From positions 744,001 through 808,000 of the forward strand of contig CAVXCV010000002.1 in the NCBI GenBank assembly GCA_963760405.1: a stretch of 64,000 nt of DNA, read 5' to 3'. Under the pieces are notes generated by a model, which was not told the DNA's origin, searched no databases, and saw only the letters and a program-made list of their open reading frames with translations. The DNA comes from RYN-230 sp963760405 (GTDB lineage: Bacteria > Actinomycetota > Actinomycetes > Streptosporangiales > Streptosporangiaceae). Positions 17,013 through 25,705 of the stretch are shown here, piece by piece. Made by a program: the position numbers and the translations under genes. Each line of letters starts with the position of its first letter. The stretch's first letter is position 1.

Positions 17013-18254
17013 CTATTCCGGCCCGGTGGGGGCTCCGGTCAGCTGCTGCCCGCCGGGGGCTCCGGTCTGCAGGTCATCGGCGGTTTCCATGCCGGCCCGC
17101 CAGACCGAGCGGGAAACGATCTTGGTGAGGTCGGCGCGATGCTTATACCGGACGGCGATGTCCCGGCCCTCCTCGAGCAGGCCCTCGGACAGCGTGGTCG
17201 GCTGCAGGCCGAGCGCGAGGAACTGGTCGTTGCGCACGGCCAGGTCGTTCTCGTCCGCCTCCCGGCGCGGGTTCGGCAAGTAGGCGATGTCGGTGCCCAT
17301 CCCGTCCGCGATCATCTTCGCCAGGTCCAGCAGCCGGTACGTCTCGGTCATCTGGTTCAGGACGCGCACCCGCGAGCTGTCTTCCGGCGGCGTGGTCAGC
17401 GCGATCTCGATGCACCGGACGGTGTCGCGGATGTGGATGAACGCGCGGGTCTGCCCGCCGGACCCGTGCACGGTCAGCGGGTGGCCGATCGCGGCCTGCA
17501 TCAGGAACCGGTTCAGCACCGTGCCGTAATCACCGTCGTAGTCGAACCGGTTGATCAGCCGCTCATCCCGGCCCGTCTGCCCGGTCTGGGTCCCCCACAC
17601 GATGCCCTGATGCAGATCAGTGATCCGCAGCCCGTCGTTCTTCGCATAGAACGCGAACATCAGCTGATCCAGGGTCTTGGTCATGTGATACACCGACCCC
17701 GGGTTCGCCGGGTGCAGGATCTCCCGCTCCAGCTCCCCATCCGGCGTCGGCACCTTCACCGTCAGGTACCCCTCCGGGATCGGCGCCGACCCCGACCAGC
17801 CATACCCGTACACCCCCATCGTGCCCAGATGCGCCAAAGCGGCGTCGATACCGGTCTCCACCAGCGCCGCAAGCAGGTTATGCGTCGCCCGCACATTGTT
17901 ATCCACGGTGTACCGCTTGGTCGCCGTGGTCCGCATCGAGTACGGCGCCGCGCGCTGCTCAGCGAAATGCACGATCGCCTCCGGCACCACCTCCCGCAGC
18001 ACCCCGGCCAGCCGGTCATACTCCGCCGCGAGATCCAGGTGGATGAACCCGATCTCCCGGCCGGAAACCTCCCGCCACACCCGCAGCCGCTCCCCCACCG
18101 GCCGGATCGGCGTCAGCGACTCCACCTCAAGATCCACATCGATCTTCCGCCGCGACAAGTTATCCACAATCGTCACATCATGACCACGATCCGACAGGTA
18201 CAGCGCCGTGGGCCAGCCGCAGAACCCATCACCACCCAGCACCAGAACACGCAT
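17013..18254 (-). CDS. UDP-sulfoquinovose synthase-like NAD-dependent epimerase/dehydratase
   Basis: This 413-aa extended short-chain dehydrogenase closely follows the SQD1/SqdB pattern. It has GGDGFCGWPTALYLS at the N-terminus, FAEQRAAPYSM around residue 98, the catalytic triad Thr145 (LGTMGVYG), Tyr189 and Lys193 (YHMTK), and the WGTQT and RAFIHIRDTVRCI segments. The family converts UDP-glucose and sulfite to UDP-sulfoquinovose for sulfolipid or sulfonated glycans. AGGGG lies a few bases before the ATG. No SqdX/SqdD-type glycosyltransferase is adjacent. The next gene on the strand is a processive-type GT2, so the product might feed a surface glycan instead. Confidence 0.85.
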   Translation of the reverse strand: MRVLVLGGDGFCGWPTALYLSDRGHDVTIVDNLSRRKIDVDLEVESLTPIRPVGERLRVWREVSGREIGFIHLDLAAEYDRLAGVLREVVPEAIVHFAEQRAAPYSMRTTATKRYTVDNNVRATHNLLAALVETGIDAALAHLGTMGVYGYGWSGSAPIPEGYLTVKVPTPDGELEREILHPANPGSVYHMTKTLDQLMFAFYAKNDGLRITDLHQGIVWGTQTGQTGRDERLINRFDYDGDYGTVLNRFLMQAAIGHPLTVHGSGGQTRAFIHIRDTVRCIEIALTTPPEDSSRVRVLNQMTETYRLLDLAKMIADGMGTDIAYLPNPRREADENDLAVRNDQFLALGLQPTTLSEGLLEEGRDIAVRYKHRADLTKIVSRSVWRAGMETADDLQTGAPGGQQLTGAPTGPE

Positions 18255-18992
18255 ACCGACCCCTATTCATGTCGCCATTGCAGGGACACAGCCAGCCATT
18301 GCCACGAGATCGGCAGATACCGTGATATCCCCTCAGCCGACCAGGCTAGCCGTAGCCGCAGGGAAGTGCGCCTGCGCGCCATGACAGCCGTTATGCTGCC
18401 ATTTACCTGGCCTTCTCCTGATTGCCCGGGAATTGATCTTGCACATACCCGGCCCAGAGGCTTGAATCCTACCAATATCTGACCTAGAGCGCCAGTCATC
18501 GCGGGCTATTTCAGGTCATTTAACCAGACAGAAACATCACTCCAGGTCTCCGCAGCCTGGCCCGATCATGGATTTGTCGTTAATCACGTTAAGTAAACCT
18601 TTCGCGACAGGTCGTCCGGCCTGGCGCTCAGGTCCCCGGACCGGACCGTAACTTAAATGTCACTGACTGCTTCTGGCCTGCTGCGACCCGGCGGGAATCT
18701 GCCATTCTCCTGGCATTTCGGCCGACCGCCTTCCGGTCACCGACATGGAGCCGCGGGCTGCGGACGAGCGGCGGCTCGCCCGGCGCAGCACAGGATCCAG
18801 GCCACCACCGCCGGCTGGGCAGCTACCGCCGCGCGGCAAGCGGTGATCACGGGGCGAGACACCTGAGCACATCATCATGATGTGCGGCAGCCTCAAGGAA
18901 GCCGTGCTCACGCGCACTATCCTCAGGCGCATCAGCACCAGGCACATCACCATTAACCGTACTGGCCCAACCGCACCCGTGGTGACGGCGGG
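18255..18992. other. 738-bp intergenic region with lower GC
   Basis: This stretch lies between the sqdB-like gene (starting at 18254, minus strand) and the end of the GT2 gene. It is visibly richer in A and T than its surroundings, for example around 18580-18605 and 18940-18965. It presumably holds the promoter of the sqdB-like gene. Short frames exist (for example 18657-18866, plus strand) but look random. I see no RNA gene or repeat. Confidence 0.5.
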
Positions 18993-20999
18993 TTACTGAT
19001 GATGGGACTCCCGCAGCAGCATCCAGGCGTCGTCTTCCGCCTTTTCGGGGATGCGGACACCGCTGGGCCCAACCGGGCCGATTGGGGCGGGGGCGCGGGC
19101 GGCTGACCGGAACGGCACGGTCGCCGGGAATGGCCGGGTGGGCAGCGAAATTTGCGCCTCCAGGCTGGCCACCCGGCGCAGCAGCGCATAGGCGAACCAG
19201 GTCGGCGACCACAAGATGCTGCGCCAGTGCCTGTACTTGACCGCGTAGGGCAGGCTGACCAGCAGCGACACTCCGCCACCCGCGATGTACAGCAGCGCGA
19301 AAGTCGCGACATTCTGCCGGTAGGTGGGATTGGTCAGCGCCAGCTCGAGCAGGAAGATGGGGGATACCAGGCCGGCCTGGATGGAGAACCAGGCGAATCC
19401 CCGGCGCACGCTCCAGAACCACACCCGCGGACCTGCTGACCCGGCGCGCAGCGGGATGTGCCGGGCGTTCACGTGGTATCCGGCCCGCGCCCAGCGGGTC
19501 CGCTGCTCGATGAACTCCCCGGGACTGCGCGGCACGTCCTCGTAGGAGCGGATCCGTGGGTCCACCACCACCCGGTAGCCGAGCCGCCCGATCTGCATGG
19601 TGAGGTCGGCGTCCTCGCCGTTCATCCCGGTCGGGAAGCCGCCCGCGGTCACCGCCGGGCCGCGGCGGAAAGCAGTCAGGGTGCCGGGTATCACGACGAT
19701 CCCATCGACCAGGCTCTGGCCGACCCGGGCGAACCGGAACTGGAACAGGGTTTCCAGCGTGCGCATCCGGTGAAACCAGGTGACGGTGTCGGTCCGGGGT
19801 TCCTCCATCACACCGACACTGCCGATCCCCGGATCCCGGAACCATGGCACGGAGTACACGAGGGCGTCCTCACCCATCACGCAGTCGGCATCGATGCGGA
19901 TGATGATCTCCGCGTCGGTGATCGCGATGCCCCGGTTGAGGGCAGCCGCCTGACCTCCGTTAGGGCCGGTCAGGACCTCGCCGCGGGCATGCTGGAAGGT
20001 GGCTATCGCCGCCTCGCCCAGCTCCACGGTGTCATCGAGCGAGCCATCGTTGGACAGCACGACGCGAACCGGCCCCCCGTAGCGGCCGGCCGCAACATCG
20101 ATCGACCGGAGCAGGCGCACGATGTTCTCCCGCTCGTTGTAGGCCGGGATGATGATGTCCACCGGCGGCCGGTCGGGGCCAGGTTCGGGCATTGCTGGGT
20201 GCAGCCACCAGAGCAGCCACAGCGGGACGAACATGAGCGTGAACAGCAGGCTGACCGCGTAGAGCGGCAGGAAGACCTGCCAGGCCGAGTCCAGGTTCGC
20301 CTGCTGGGAGATGTAAGCGTATGCCACCACCAGCAGCGCGATCACGCCGATCAGGGAACACCAGGTGATGGTGTTCTCCCGCCACCACGACCGGCGCACG
20401 AGCGGGACCGTGGTCGCCCGTGGCAGCGCGAAGGTGGTGAACGTCATGCGCAGCACGACGAGGCCGCCGATCAGCAGGTTCGCCAGCGTGGCCTCGATGC
20501 CGAACGGCGCTACCACCCAGCCGGTGCCGATGCCAACAGCGATCATGAGTGCCTGGGCCAGCACCGTCATGGCCAGGTAGAGCGGGACGTGCCAGAGCAC
20601 GGCCAGCCGCCTGCCCAGCCCGGCCCGGATGACCAGGGCCGTCCCGATGATGAAGGCGACGGCGAAGAACACGAGAGCTGGCCGCAGCCGGGCCACGTAC
20701 CCGTTCACGCTGGCCGGATCGTGCGTGATGGCCGCGGCTACCGCGCGCACCATATTCGAGTACACCGCAGCTGGCGCGGGCCGCTTCCAGCCCAGGAAGA
20801 GCAGGCCCAGCACCGCGGAGATGGCGACAAAAGCCCAGGTGCGCGGGCGGTGCGCCGGAGTGCGCACGTACGGCGGGATCTTGACTTCAGTCCGCCCGTC
20901 GCCCTGGTCTTCCGCGCTGTCCGCCCACTGTGGCAGCAGGCAGACGCCGATGAGCGCTGCCAGCAATACCGCCGTCACCATCAGCCCAGCCGTGTTCAT
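18993..20999 (-). CDS. Membrane-embedded family 2 glycosyltransferase (processive glycan-synthase type)
   Basis: The protein is about 668 aa. The N-terminal half has several membrane helices and is followed by a cytosolic GT-A domain: VDIIIPAYNERENIVRLL, SNDGSLDDT, the DxD metal site in RIDADC, the acceptor-base motif GEDADLTMQIG, and QRTRWARAG (the Q/R-x-x-R-W signature). Helices follow again. These motifs are typical of cellulose, hyaluronan, chitin or PNAG-type synthases. ATG 20999 is preferred (GAGGG just upstream). GTG 21035 in the same frame would add 12 residues but lacks an obvious ribosome-binding site. It is divergent from the HlyD-like adaptor gene. The polymer made is unknown. Confidence 0.85.
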   Translation of the reverse strand: MNTAGLMVTAVLLAALIGVCLLPQWADSAEDQGDGRTEVKIPPYVRTPAHRPRTWAFVAISAVLGLLFLGWKRPAPAAVYSNMVRAVAAAITHDPASVNGYVARLRPALVFFAVAFIIGTALVIRAGLGRRLAVLWHVPLYLAMTVLAQALMIAVGIGTGWVVAPFGIEATLANLLIGGLVVLRMTFTTFALPRATTVPLVRRSWWRENTITWCSLIGVIALLVVAYAYISQQANLDSAWQVFLPLYAVSLLFTLMFVPLWLLWWLHPAMPEPGPDRPPVDIIIPAYNERENIVRLLRSIDVAAGRYGGPVRVVLSNDGSLDDTVELGEAAIATFQHARGEVLTGPNGGQAAALNRGIAITDAEIIIRIDADCVMGEDALVYSVPWFRDPGIGSVGVMEEPRTDTVTWFHRMRTLETLFQFRFARVGQSLVDGIVVIPGTLTAFRRGPAVTAGGFPTGMNGEDADLTMQIGRLGYRVVVDPRIRSYEDVPRSPGEFIEQRTRWARAGYHVNARHIPLRAGSAGPRVWFWSVRRGFAWFSIQAGLVSPIFLLELALTNPTYRQNVATFALLYIAGGGVSLLVSLPYAVKYRHWRSILWSPTWFAYALLRRVASLEAQISLPTRPFPATVPFRSAARAPAPIGPVGPSGVRIPEKAEDDAWMLLRESHHQ

Positions 21000-21646
21000 A
21001 AACCCTCTGCATTGCCCTCGATACGCACTTTTCACCCACGTGCCGGATCCGGCGAAGGTATCAGACGACGTGCCCGCTGCACGTTAGGACCCGGATGCGA
21101 AAGCGTGAACAGCGGCCCGGGCGCCCCCAGCCGGCCAGAAGCCTTTACCATTATTTAACAATCGGTTGCTGGATCATGAGCCTGTGACGGCCGGCTGCCA
21201 GCACCTTCCTGGGCCTGCCCTGCCATCTGTTCCTGGAGTCCCCCCGGGGTTGCCACTGCCCAGCGGCGTCCCTCGCAGCGTTGCCGAATTACCTACATTA
21301 ACTATCGGCAATAGCGAGGACCCGGCCCCGGGAAATTAACCGGCACGAAATGAGGCATACAGGTCCATCCCCTTGCCTCCGTTCCATCCCCTTGCCTCCG
21401 TGAGTGACCTGATATGGTGTCGTTCGCACGCGATCGGAACGCATTAATGGCGATTGACAGAGCTTGTCTGCCGTGTCACCCGCGCCTGGCGCGGCAAGGT
21501 TCCGGCGGCAGTTCATCCGGAGCCGGGGCGACGTCTACCGCGATGCGGGGTGGTATCCGCGGGGCCGCCCTCCCCGCCGCACGAAGTCGGCCGTGATGGC
21601 GCGGGCAGTATCCGGCAGGGCAACTGACTCGTAAGGGGGATCGATC
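21000..21646. other. Divergent regulatory region between GT2 and the HlyD-like gene
   Basis: About 640 bases with no convincing gene. There is an AT-rich patch (around 21148-21165), then an exact 19-bp tandem duplication at 21364-21401. Eleven bases after it comes TATGGT (21413-21418), a possible -10 element for the rightward gene with TTGCCT as a weak -35 at short spacing. The duplicated unit begins tccatccccttgcc. Confidence 0.5.
21364..21401. repeat. Exact 19-bp tandem duplication, possible operator
   Basis: Two identical 19-bp units lie at 21364-21382 and 21383-21401. The position just upstream of a TATGGT element is what a regulatory protein site would occupy. A recent duplication without function is equally possible. 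Confidence 0.7.
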
Positions 21647-23005
21647 ATGTCGATGATGGAGAGCACCACCACCACCGAAACGGTCGATGCGGACGCCAGT
21701 ACGGACACCGGCACCCAGGCCGGCGTCAGCCCCCAGGGCGACACCAGCGGGCCGGCCGACACGGGCACCGCGGACGCAGGGACCGCCGACATGGGGGCCG
21801 CCGACGCGGGCACCGCGGACACGGAGACCGCGGACACAGGGACCGTGTACATGGGCACCGCGGACGCAGGGACCATGTACACGGGCACCGGGGGCACGGG
21901 GACCGGGTACACAGGCACCGCGGACGCAGGGACCATGTACACGGGGGCCATGTACACGGGGGCCATGTACACGGAGACCGCGGACACAGGGACCACGGAC
22001 ACGGAGACCGCGGACACGGGCACCACGGACACGGGCACCACGGACCCAGGCAGCACGGCCAGCGCTGGGCAGCAGGCTCAGCCGTCAGCCGCCCCGCTCG
22101 GGCCGGCTGAGGCCGCGGAGCCCGAGCGCCGCCGCATTGTCGGCCCGCAGATCCTCGGCTCCATCCTGATCGTCGCTGTCTGCCTCGTAGCGGCCATCTG
22201 GTACGTGCCGAAGATCATCACCGCTGATGGCCAGTCGTTCACCGGAACGGTGAGCAGCAACGGCGTGACGAACCTGAACTTCGCCAGCTCGGGCCTGGTC
22301 GGCAAGGTCTCGGTGAAGCTGGGCCAGGTCGTCAAGGCCGGCCAGGTGCTCGCCACCGAGACATCCCCGTCCACGATCGCTTCCGTCAGCGCCGATAACG
22401 CGGCTATCGCTGCTGCCCAGGCCACCCTGGCCGAGTACCACGCCGGGATACTGCTGGCCACCCCGGCCCTTCTCGCGACGGCCGACGCAAACCTCGCCCG
22501 GGCTCAGGCCCAGCTGGCCGCCGACCAGGTCAAGCTGTCCGAAGCGCAGATCGTGGCGCCAGCAGCGGGCACCGTGATCGCCATCAACGGCCAGACGGGT
22601 GAGACGGTTACCGCGGCCGGCGTCCGGAGCTACTCCGCGCAGGCACCCACGTCGGGGGCGCAGTCGCCGCCCTTCTCGCTGCTTCCCGAGGGACCGGCGG
22701 CCAGCCTCAAGGTCAGCGCGTCGCAGGCCGCACTGCCCATGATCGCCCTGCGCACCTCGGCCAGCTGGGAGGTGACGGTGCTGCTGCCAGAACGCACGAT
22801 CTCGGCGGTCCGGCCGGGCCAGAAGGTGACGATCGCGGTACCGGCGGTCGGCCTGACGGGCCTCCAGGGCAACGTCCAGCAGTTGTCCCCCACGCCCGTC
22901 AACACGTCGATCGGCACCGCCTATCAGGTGCTCGTCACGATCCGCGGCCACCAGCGGGTCACCCCGCTCAGCGGCATGACGGCCGACGTGCAGCTCAGTT
23001 CGTGA
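21647..23005 (+). CDS. HlyD/RND-adaptor-like membrane fusion protein with N-terminal pentapeptide repeats
   Basis: This 452-aa protein has three parts. Residues 1-165 are low in complexity, with about 20 consecutive five-residue repeats (T-A-D-T-G, T-A-D-A-G, T-M-Y-T-G and variants) at 36-135, ending in ERRR. Residues 167-187 are one membrane helix (LGSILIVAVCLVAAIWYV). The extracytoplasmic part is a membrane-fusion-protein fold: a barrel-sandwich half (GKVSVKLGQVVKAGQVLA), a short alpha-hairpin (AAQATLAEYHAG... ADANLARAQAQLAADQVKL), the second lipoyl half (IVAPAAGTVIAI) and a beta-barrel. Arginines before the helix suggest the repeat domain is cytosolic. AAGGGGG precedes the ATG. No ABC or RND partner is adjacent. 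Confidence 0.85.
   Translation: MSMMESTTTTETVDADASTDTGTQAGVSPQGDTSGPADTGTADAGTADMGAADAGTADTETADTGTVYMGTADAGTMYTGTGGTGTGYTGTADAGTMYTGAMYTGAMYTETADTGTTDTETADTGTTDTGTTDPGSTASAGQQAQPSAAPLGPAEAAEPERRRIVGPQILGSILIVAVCLVAAIWYVPKIITADGQSFTGTVSSNGVTNLNFASSGLVGKVSVKLGQVVKAGQVLATETSPSTIASVSADNAAIAAAQATLAEYHAGILLATPALLATADANLARAQAQLAADQVKLSEAQIVAPAAGTVIAINGQTGETVTAAGVRSYSAQAPTSGAQSPPFSLLPEGPAASLKVSASQAALPMIALRTSASWEVTVLLPERTISAVRPGQKVTIAVPAVGLTGLQGNVQQLSPTPVNTSIGTAYQVLVTIRGHQRVTPLSGMTADVQLSS
21752..22051 (+). repeat. 15-bp repeat array encoding about 20 pentapeptides
   Basis: Units of 15 bp, built on the words accgcggacacggg, accatgtacacggg and relatives, encode T/A-x-D/Y-x-G/E pentads throughout residues 36-135 of the adaptor protein. 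The repeats keep frame, so expansion or contraction would alter length without breaking the gene. Confidence 0.9.
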
Positions 23006-23128
23006 GGGGAGCCAGTAGGTTGGTGAGGGGGCCAGGTACCGGGCGCGTGGCGGGGAGCTGTGCCTGCGCCCGGCCGGGACTGACCGTCAGCCGGAAGGCG
23101 CACCGATCGCGGAGGTAACTGAGCCGAC

Positions 23129-24010
23129 ATGCCGGCCACCCGGCCACACGGCGCGAGCGGAAGCTCCATCCGTCCGGCGTGGGCCCTCGCCGTGCTGGTT
23201 GCGCTGGCCTGCGTGCTGGCCAGCTGTACGAGCCGCACCCCAGTGAGCACCCCTACCTCGCCGGGGTCGCCGGTCAACGGGCTGAGCTGGATACTGACCA
23301 AGAGCGCGCTGGCCCAGGTGGTAACCGACCCGGCGGTGCAGGCCCAGCTGGAAACGTCGCGGGTGTACGAGCTCCTGCAACCGGGCCAGCAGCCGCTGGC
23401 CGCCGTCGGCGCGGTCCCCGTGGTGGCGTTCAGCGCGGTCAGTGAGCTGGAACAGGCCGTGACCGGCAACCAGCTCCCGGCCGGCACGTACGGCGTGCTT
23501 TATGACCCCGAGGTCTGGCCGTACACGCCTGTGGCCGAGCAGCGCGACCCCGCCCAGGCGGCCGGGCAGGCACTGGCCATCGCGCATGCCCATGGCCTCA
23601 AGCTCATCGTGGCACCAGCGCTCAACCTCACCGCTCTCCAGCCTTCCTCCGGGCCGCGCTGGCGCCAGTTCCTCCAGCTGGGCCTGGCCGGCGCCGTCGC
23701 CAAGGTGACTGACGTGATCGAACTGCAGGCGCAGAGCCTGGAACGGGACACCGCGACCTACGCGGACTTCGTCCGGGCCGCGGCGGCGCAGGCCCGCGCG
23801 GCTAACCCGAAGGTGACCGTCCTGGCCGGGCTGTCCACGAACCCCCCCGGCGCACCGGTGAGCAGCCAGCAGCTGAACGCGGCGATCCGGGCGACCCGCG
23901 GGATGGTCGCTGGCTACTGGCTCAACATCCCGGGCCGCGGCTCCCGCTGCCCCACCTGTAATGCGCCGCGGCCAGACATCGGCAGGCAGACGCTGCGCGA
24001 GCTTTCCTGA
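23129..24010 (+). CDS. Predicted lipoprotein of unknown function
   Basis: This 293-aa secreted protein has a basic N-terminus, a hydrophobic segment (AWALAVLVALACVLASC) and a lipobox LASC with the modified cysteine at position 33. A Ser/Thr/Pro linker follows. The mature part alternates hydrophobic strands and helices (VVAFSAVSELEQAV, GTYGVLYDPEVWPYTP, ALAIAHAHGLKLIVAPALNL, VIELQAQSLERD, VTVLAGLSTNPPG, GYWLNIPG), which suggests a TIM-barrel-like, possibly glycosidase-related fold. A CPTC pair lies near the C-terminus. I do not recognise a named family. It follows the HlyD-like gene by 123 bases and precedes the PIG-L deacetylase. Confidence 0.75.
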   Translation: MPATRPHGASGSSIRPAWALAVLVALACVLASCTSRTPVSTPTSPGSPVNGLSWILTKSALAQVVTDPAVQAQLETSRVYELLQPGQQPLAAVGAVPVVAFSAVSELEQAVTGNQLPAGTYGVLYDPEVWPYTPVAEQRDPAQAAGQALAIAHAHGLKLIVAPALNLTALQPSSGPRWRQFLQLGLAGAVAKVTDVIELQAQSLERDTATYADFVRAAAAQARAANPKVTVLAGLSTNPPGAPVSSQQLNAAIRATRGMVAGYWLNIPGRGSRCPTCNAPRPDIGRQTLRELS

Positions 24011-24048
24011 GCCAGCCTCCCGGCCGCGGGCCGCGGGCCGGGCGTCCG

Positions 24049-24054
24049 TAGGAT
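24049..24054 (+). promoter_or_regulatory. Candidate -10 element TAGGAT before the PIG-L gene
   Basis: TAGGAT is followed by seven bases and then GTG 24062, the leaderless spacing. GGGAG between them could alternatively be a weak ribosome-binding site. Confidence 0.4.
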
Positions 24055-24061
24055 CGGGAGC

Positions 24062-24781
24062 GTGCTGAGCGACTCTGAGGTCCAGAAAGCCCTGGTCATC
24101 ATGGCCCATCCCGACGACGTCGATTTCAGCGCCGCGGGCACCGTGGCGCGGTGGACCGGCGCCGGGATCGAGGTCACCTACTGCCTGGTGACGGACGGCG
24201 ACGCAGGCGGGTTCGACGAGTCCATCCCGCGCGCCGACATGGCGCCGCTGCGGCGCAAGGAGCAGACCGCCGCCGCGGCCTGCGTGGGCGTGCAGGATCT
24301 CAGGTTCCTCGGCTATCCCGACGGGAGACTGGAGCCGACCCTGGCCCTGCGCAAGGATCTCGCCCGGGTGATCAGGCAGGTCCGGCCGGAGCGGCTGCTC
24401 TGCCCCTCACCGGAGCGTAACTACCAGCGGATCGGCGCCAGCCACCCCGACCACCGCGCCGTGGGCACGGCGGCGCTGGATGCGGTCTACCCCGATGCCC
24501 GGAACCCCTTCGCCTTCCCGGAACTGCTCACCGACGAGGGACTGGACCCGTGGAAGGTCACTGAGACCTGGGTGTCGAACGGCCCGGGGGCCGATCATTA
24601 CGTGGACGTCACGGACACGTTCAGCCGGAAGATCGCGGCGCTGCGCGCGCACGAGAGCCAGACCAGGCACATGGACGACCTGGAGCAGATCCTGCGCGGC
24701 TGGATGACCCAGACAGCGGCCCGGGGTGGCCTGCTCGAAGGCCGGCTGGCCGAGGCGTTCCTGGTCATGAACACCGGCTGA
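24062..24781 (+). CDS. PIG-L family LmbE-like zinc N-deacetylase
   Basis: This 239-aa enzyme has the PIG-L/MshB-type zinc motif AHPDDVD at residues 15-21 (His16, Asp19) and the distal HPDH (GASHPDHRAVG), completing the zinc and base residues. Family members deacetylate N-acetylglucosamine-containing small molecules such as mycothiol precursors, glycolipid intermediates or antibiotic sugars. The length and absence of other MshB-specific context do not fix the substrate. Its position next to a glycan synthase and a lipoprotein makes a surface-glycan role possible, but that is inference. Confidence 0.88.
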   Translation: MLSDSEVQKALVIMAHPDDVDFSAAGTVARWTGAGIEVTYCLVTDGDAGGFDESIPRADMAPLRRKEQTAAAACVGVQDLRFLGYPDGRLEPTLALRKDLARVIRQVRPERLLCPSPERNYQRIGASHPDHRAVGTAALDAVYPDARNPFAFPELLTDEGLDPWKVTETWVSNGPGADHYVDVTDTFSRKIAALRAHESQTRHMDDLEQILRGWMTQTAARGGLLEGRLAEAFLVMNTG

Positions 24782-25228
24782 CGCTCCCGCCGCCAGCGGC
24801 GGCAGCCCGGCGCAATCGGGCGGCCGGCCACCGCGGCCGGACCCAGCCACCGCGGCCGGCCCACCCCGGCCGGTCCAGCCACCGCGGCCGGTCCAGCTCC
24901 CGCATTCCGTCCCTGCCCTCGCGCCGACCCAGCCACCGCGGCCGGCCCAGCTCCCGCATCCGTCCCTGGCCTCGCGGCCGGCCTAACCACCGCATCCGCC
25001 GCCTCGGTCGCATCCGCCGCATCCACTGCATCCGCCCGGGCCCATCCGCCCGTAAGGTCAGCCAGGTAACAGCCGCCCTGACGGTCAGGTCCGGGCCACC
25101 AGCCCGGTTCTGACGTCTCGTTGTCAGACACATGACCAGATCGGAGAGGCAAAGGCTGGTGCCGTGGGGCCCGCCGCCCTAGGTTGGGCACCAGGAGCCA
25201 CAGCCGTCTCCCGAGAAGGGGATCTCGG
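24782..25228. repeat. Intergenic region filled with degenerate GC-rich repeats
   Basis: The spacer upstream of the cox operon contains a roughly 50-bp imperfect direct repeat starting at 24875 and 24929 (54-bp period). The word ccaccgcggccgg is scattered several times, and short gcatccgcc-type repeats lie at about 24985-25035. TAGGTT at 25181-25186 could be a -10 element for coxS with an ordinary leader. No gene is supported. Confidence 0.6.
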
Positions 25229-25705
25229 ATGACCAGAATTACCGTCAAGGTCGACGGCGTCAGTTATTCCGACGACGTCGAACCCCGCCTGCTGCTCGTG
25301 CACTACCTGAGGGAGCGAGTCGGCAAGACCGGAACGCCCATCGGGTGCGACACCTCCAACTGCGGCGCATGCACCGTCCACCTCGATGGGGTCTCGGTCA
25401 AGAGCTGCTCCGTCCTGGCGGTCCAGGCGGATGGCAGTGAGATCACCACCATCGAGGGGCTCGCCAACGGCGAGTGGCATCCGCTGCAGCAGGCGTTCCA
25501 CGCCGAGCACGCGCTGCAGTGCGGATACTGCACCCCCGGCATGATCATGGCCGCCGCGGACCTGCTGCGGGAGAACCCGGACCCGAGCGAGGCGGAGATC
25601 CGGGAGGGTCTGGAGGGCAACCTCTGCCGCTGTACCGGCTACCAGAACATCGTCCGTGCGGTGCGCCGCGCCGCCGGGGCAGAAGCAGAGGTGAGCACGT
25701 CATGA
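25229..25705 (+). CDS. coxS: Carbon monoxide dehydrogenase-type small (2Fe-2S) subunit
   Basis: The 158-aa electron-transfer subunit of a molybdenum hydroxylase carries two [2Fe-2S] clusters. The plant-ferredoxin type is at GCDTSNCGACTVHLDG plus a later Cys. The helical type is at CGYCTPGM and CRCTGYQNI. The ATG is chosen because AAGGGG lies nine bases upstream and the family starts ITVKVDG. Its TGA overlaps the coxL ATG (ATGA), so the two are translationally coupled. Confidence 0.95.
   Translation: MTRITVKVDGVSYSDDVEPRLLLVHYLRERVGKTGTPIGCDTSNCGACTVHLDGVSVKSCSVLAVQADGSEITTIEGLANGEWHPLQQAFHAEHALQCGYCTPGMIMAAADLLRENPDPSEAEIREGLEGNLCRCTGYQNIVRAVRRAAGAEAEVSTS

Noticed and set aside
18657..18866. 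A 69-codon plus-strand frame in the low-GC intergenic region
   Set aside because: No ribosome-binding site, no recognisable domain and random-looking composition.
19458..21158. A 566-codon plus-strand frame over the GT2 gene
   Set aside because: It is antisense to the glycosyltransferase, whose DxD, ED and QRTRW motifs establish the true frame.
21298..21596. Short frames on both strands in the GT2/adaptor spacer
   Set aside because: They overlap each other and the 19-bp tandem repeat, lack ribosome-binding sites and show no coding bias.
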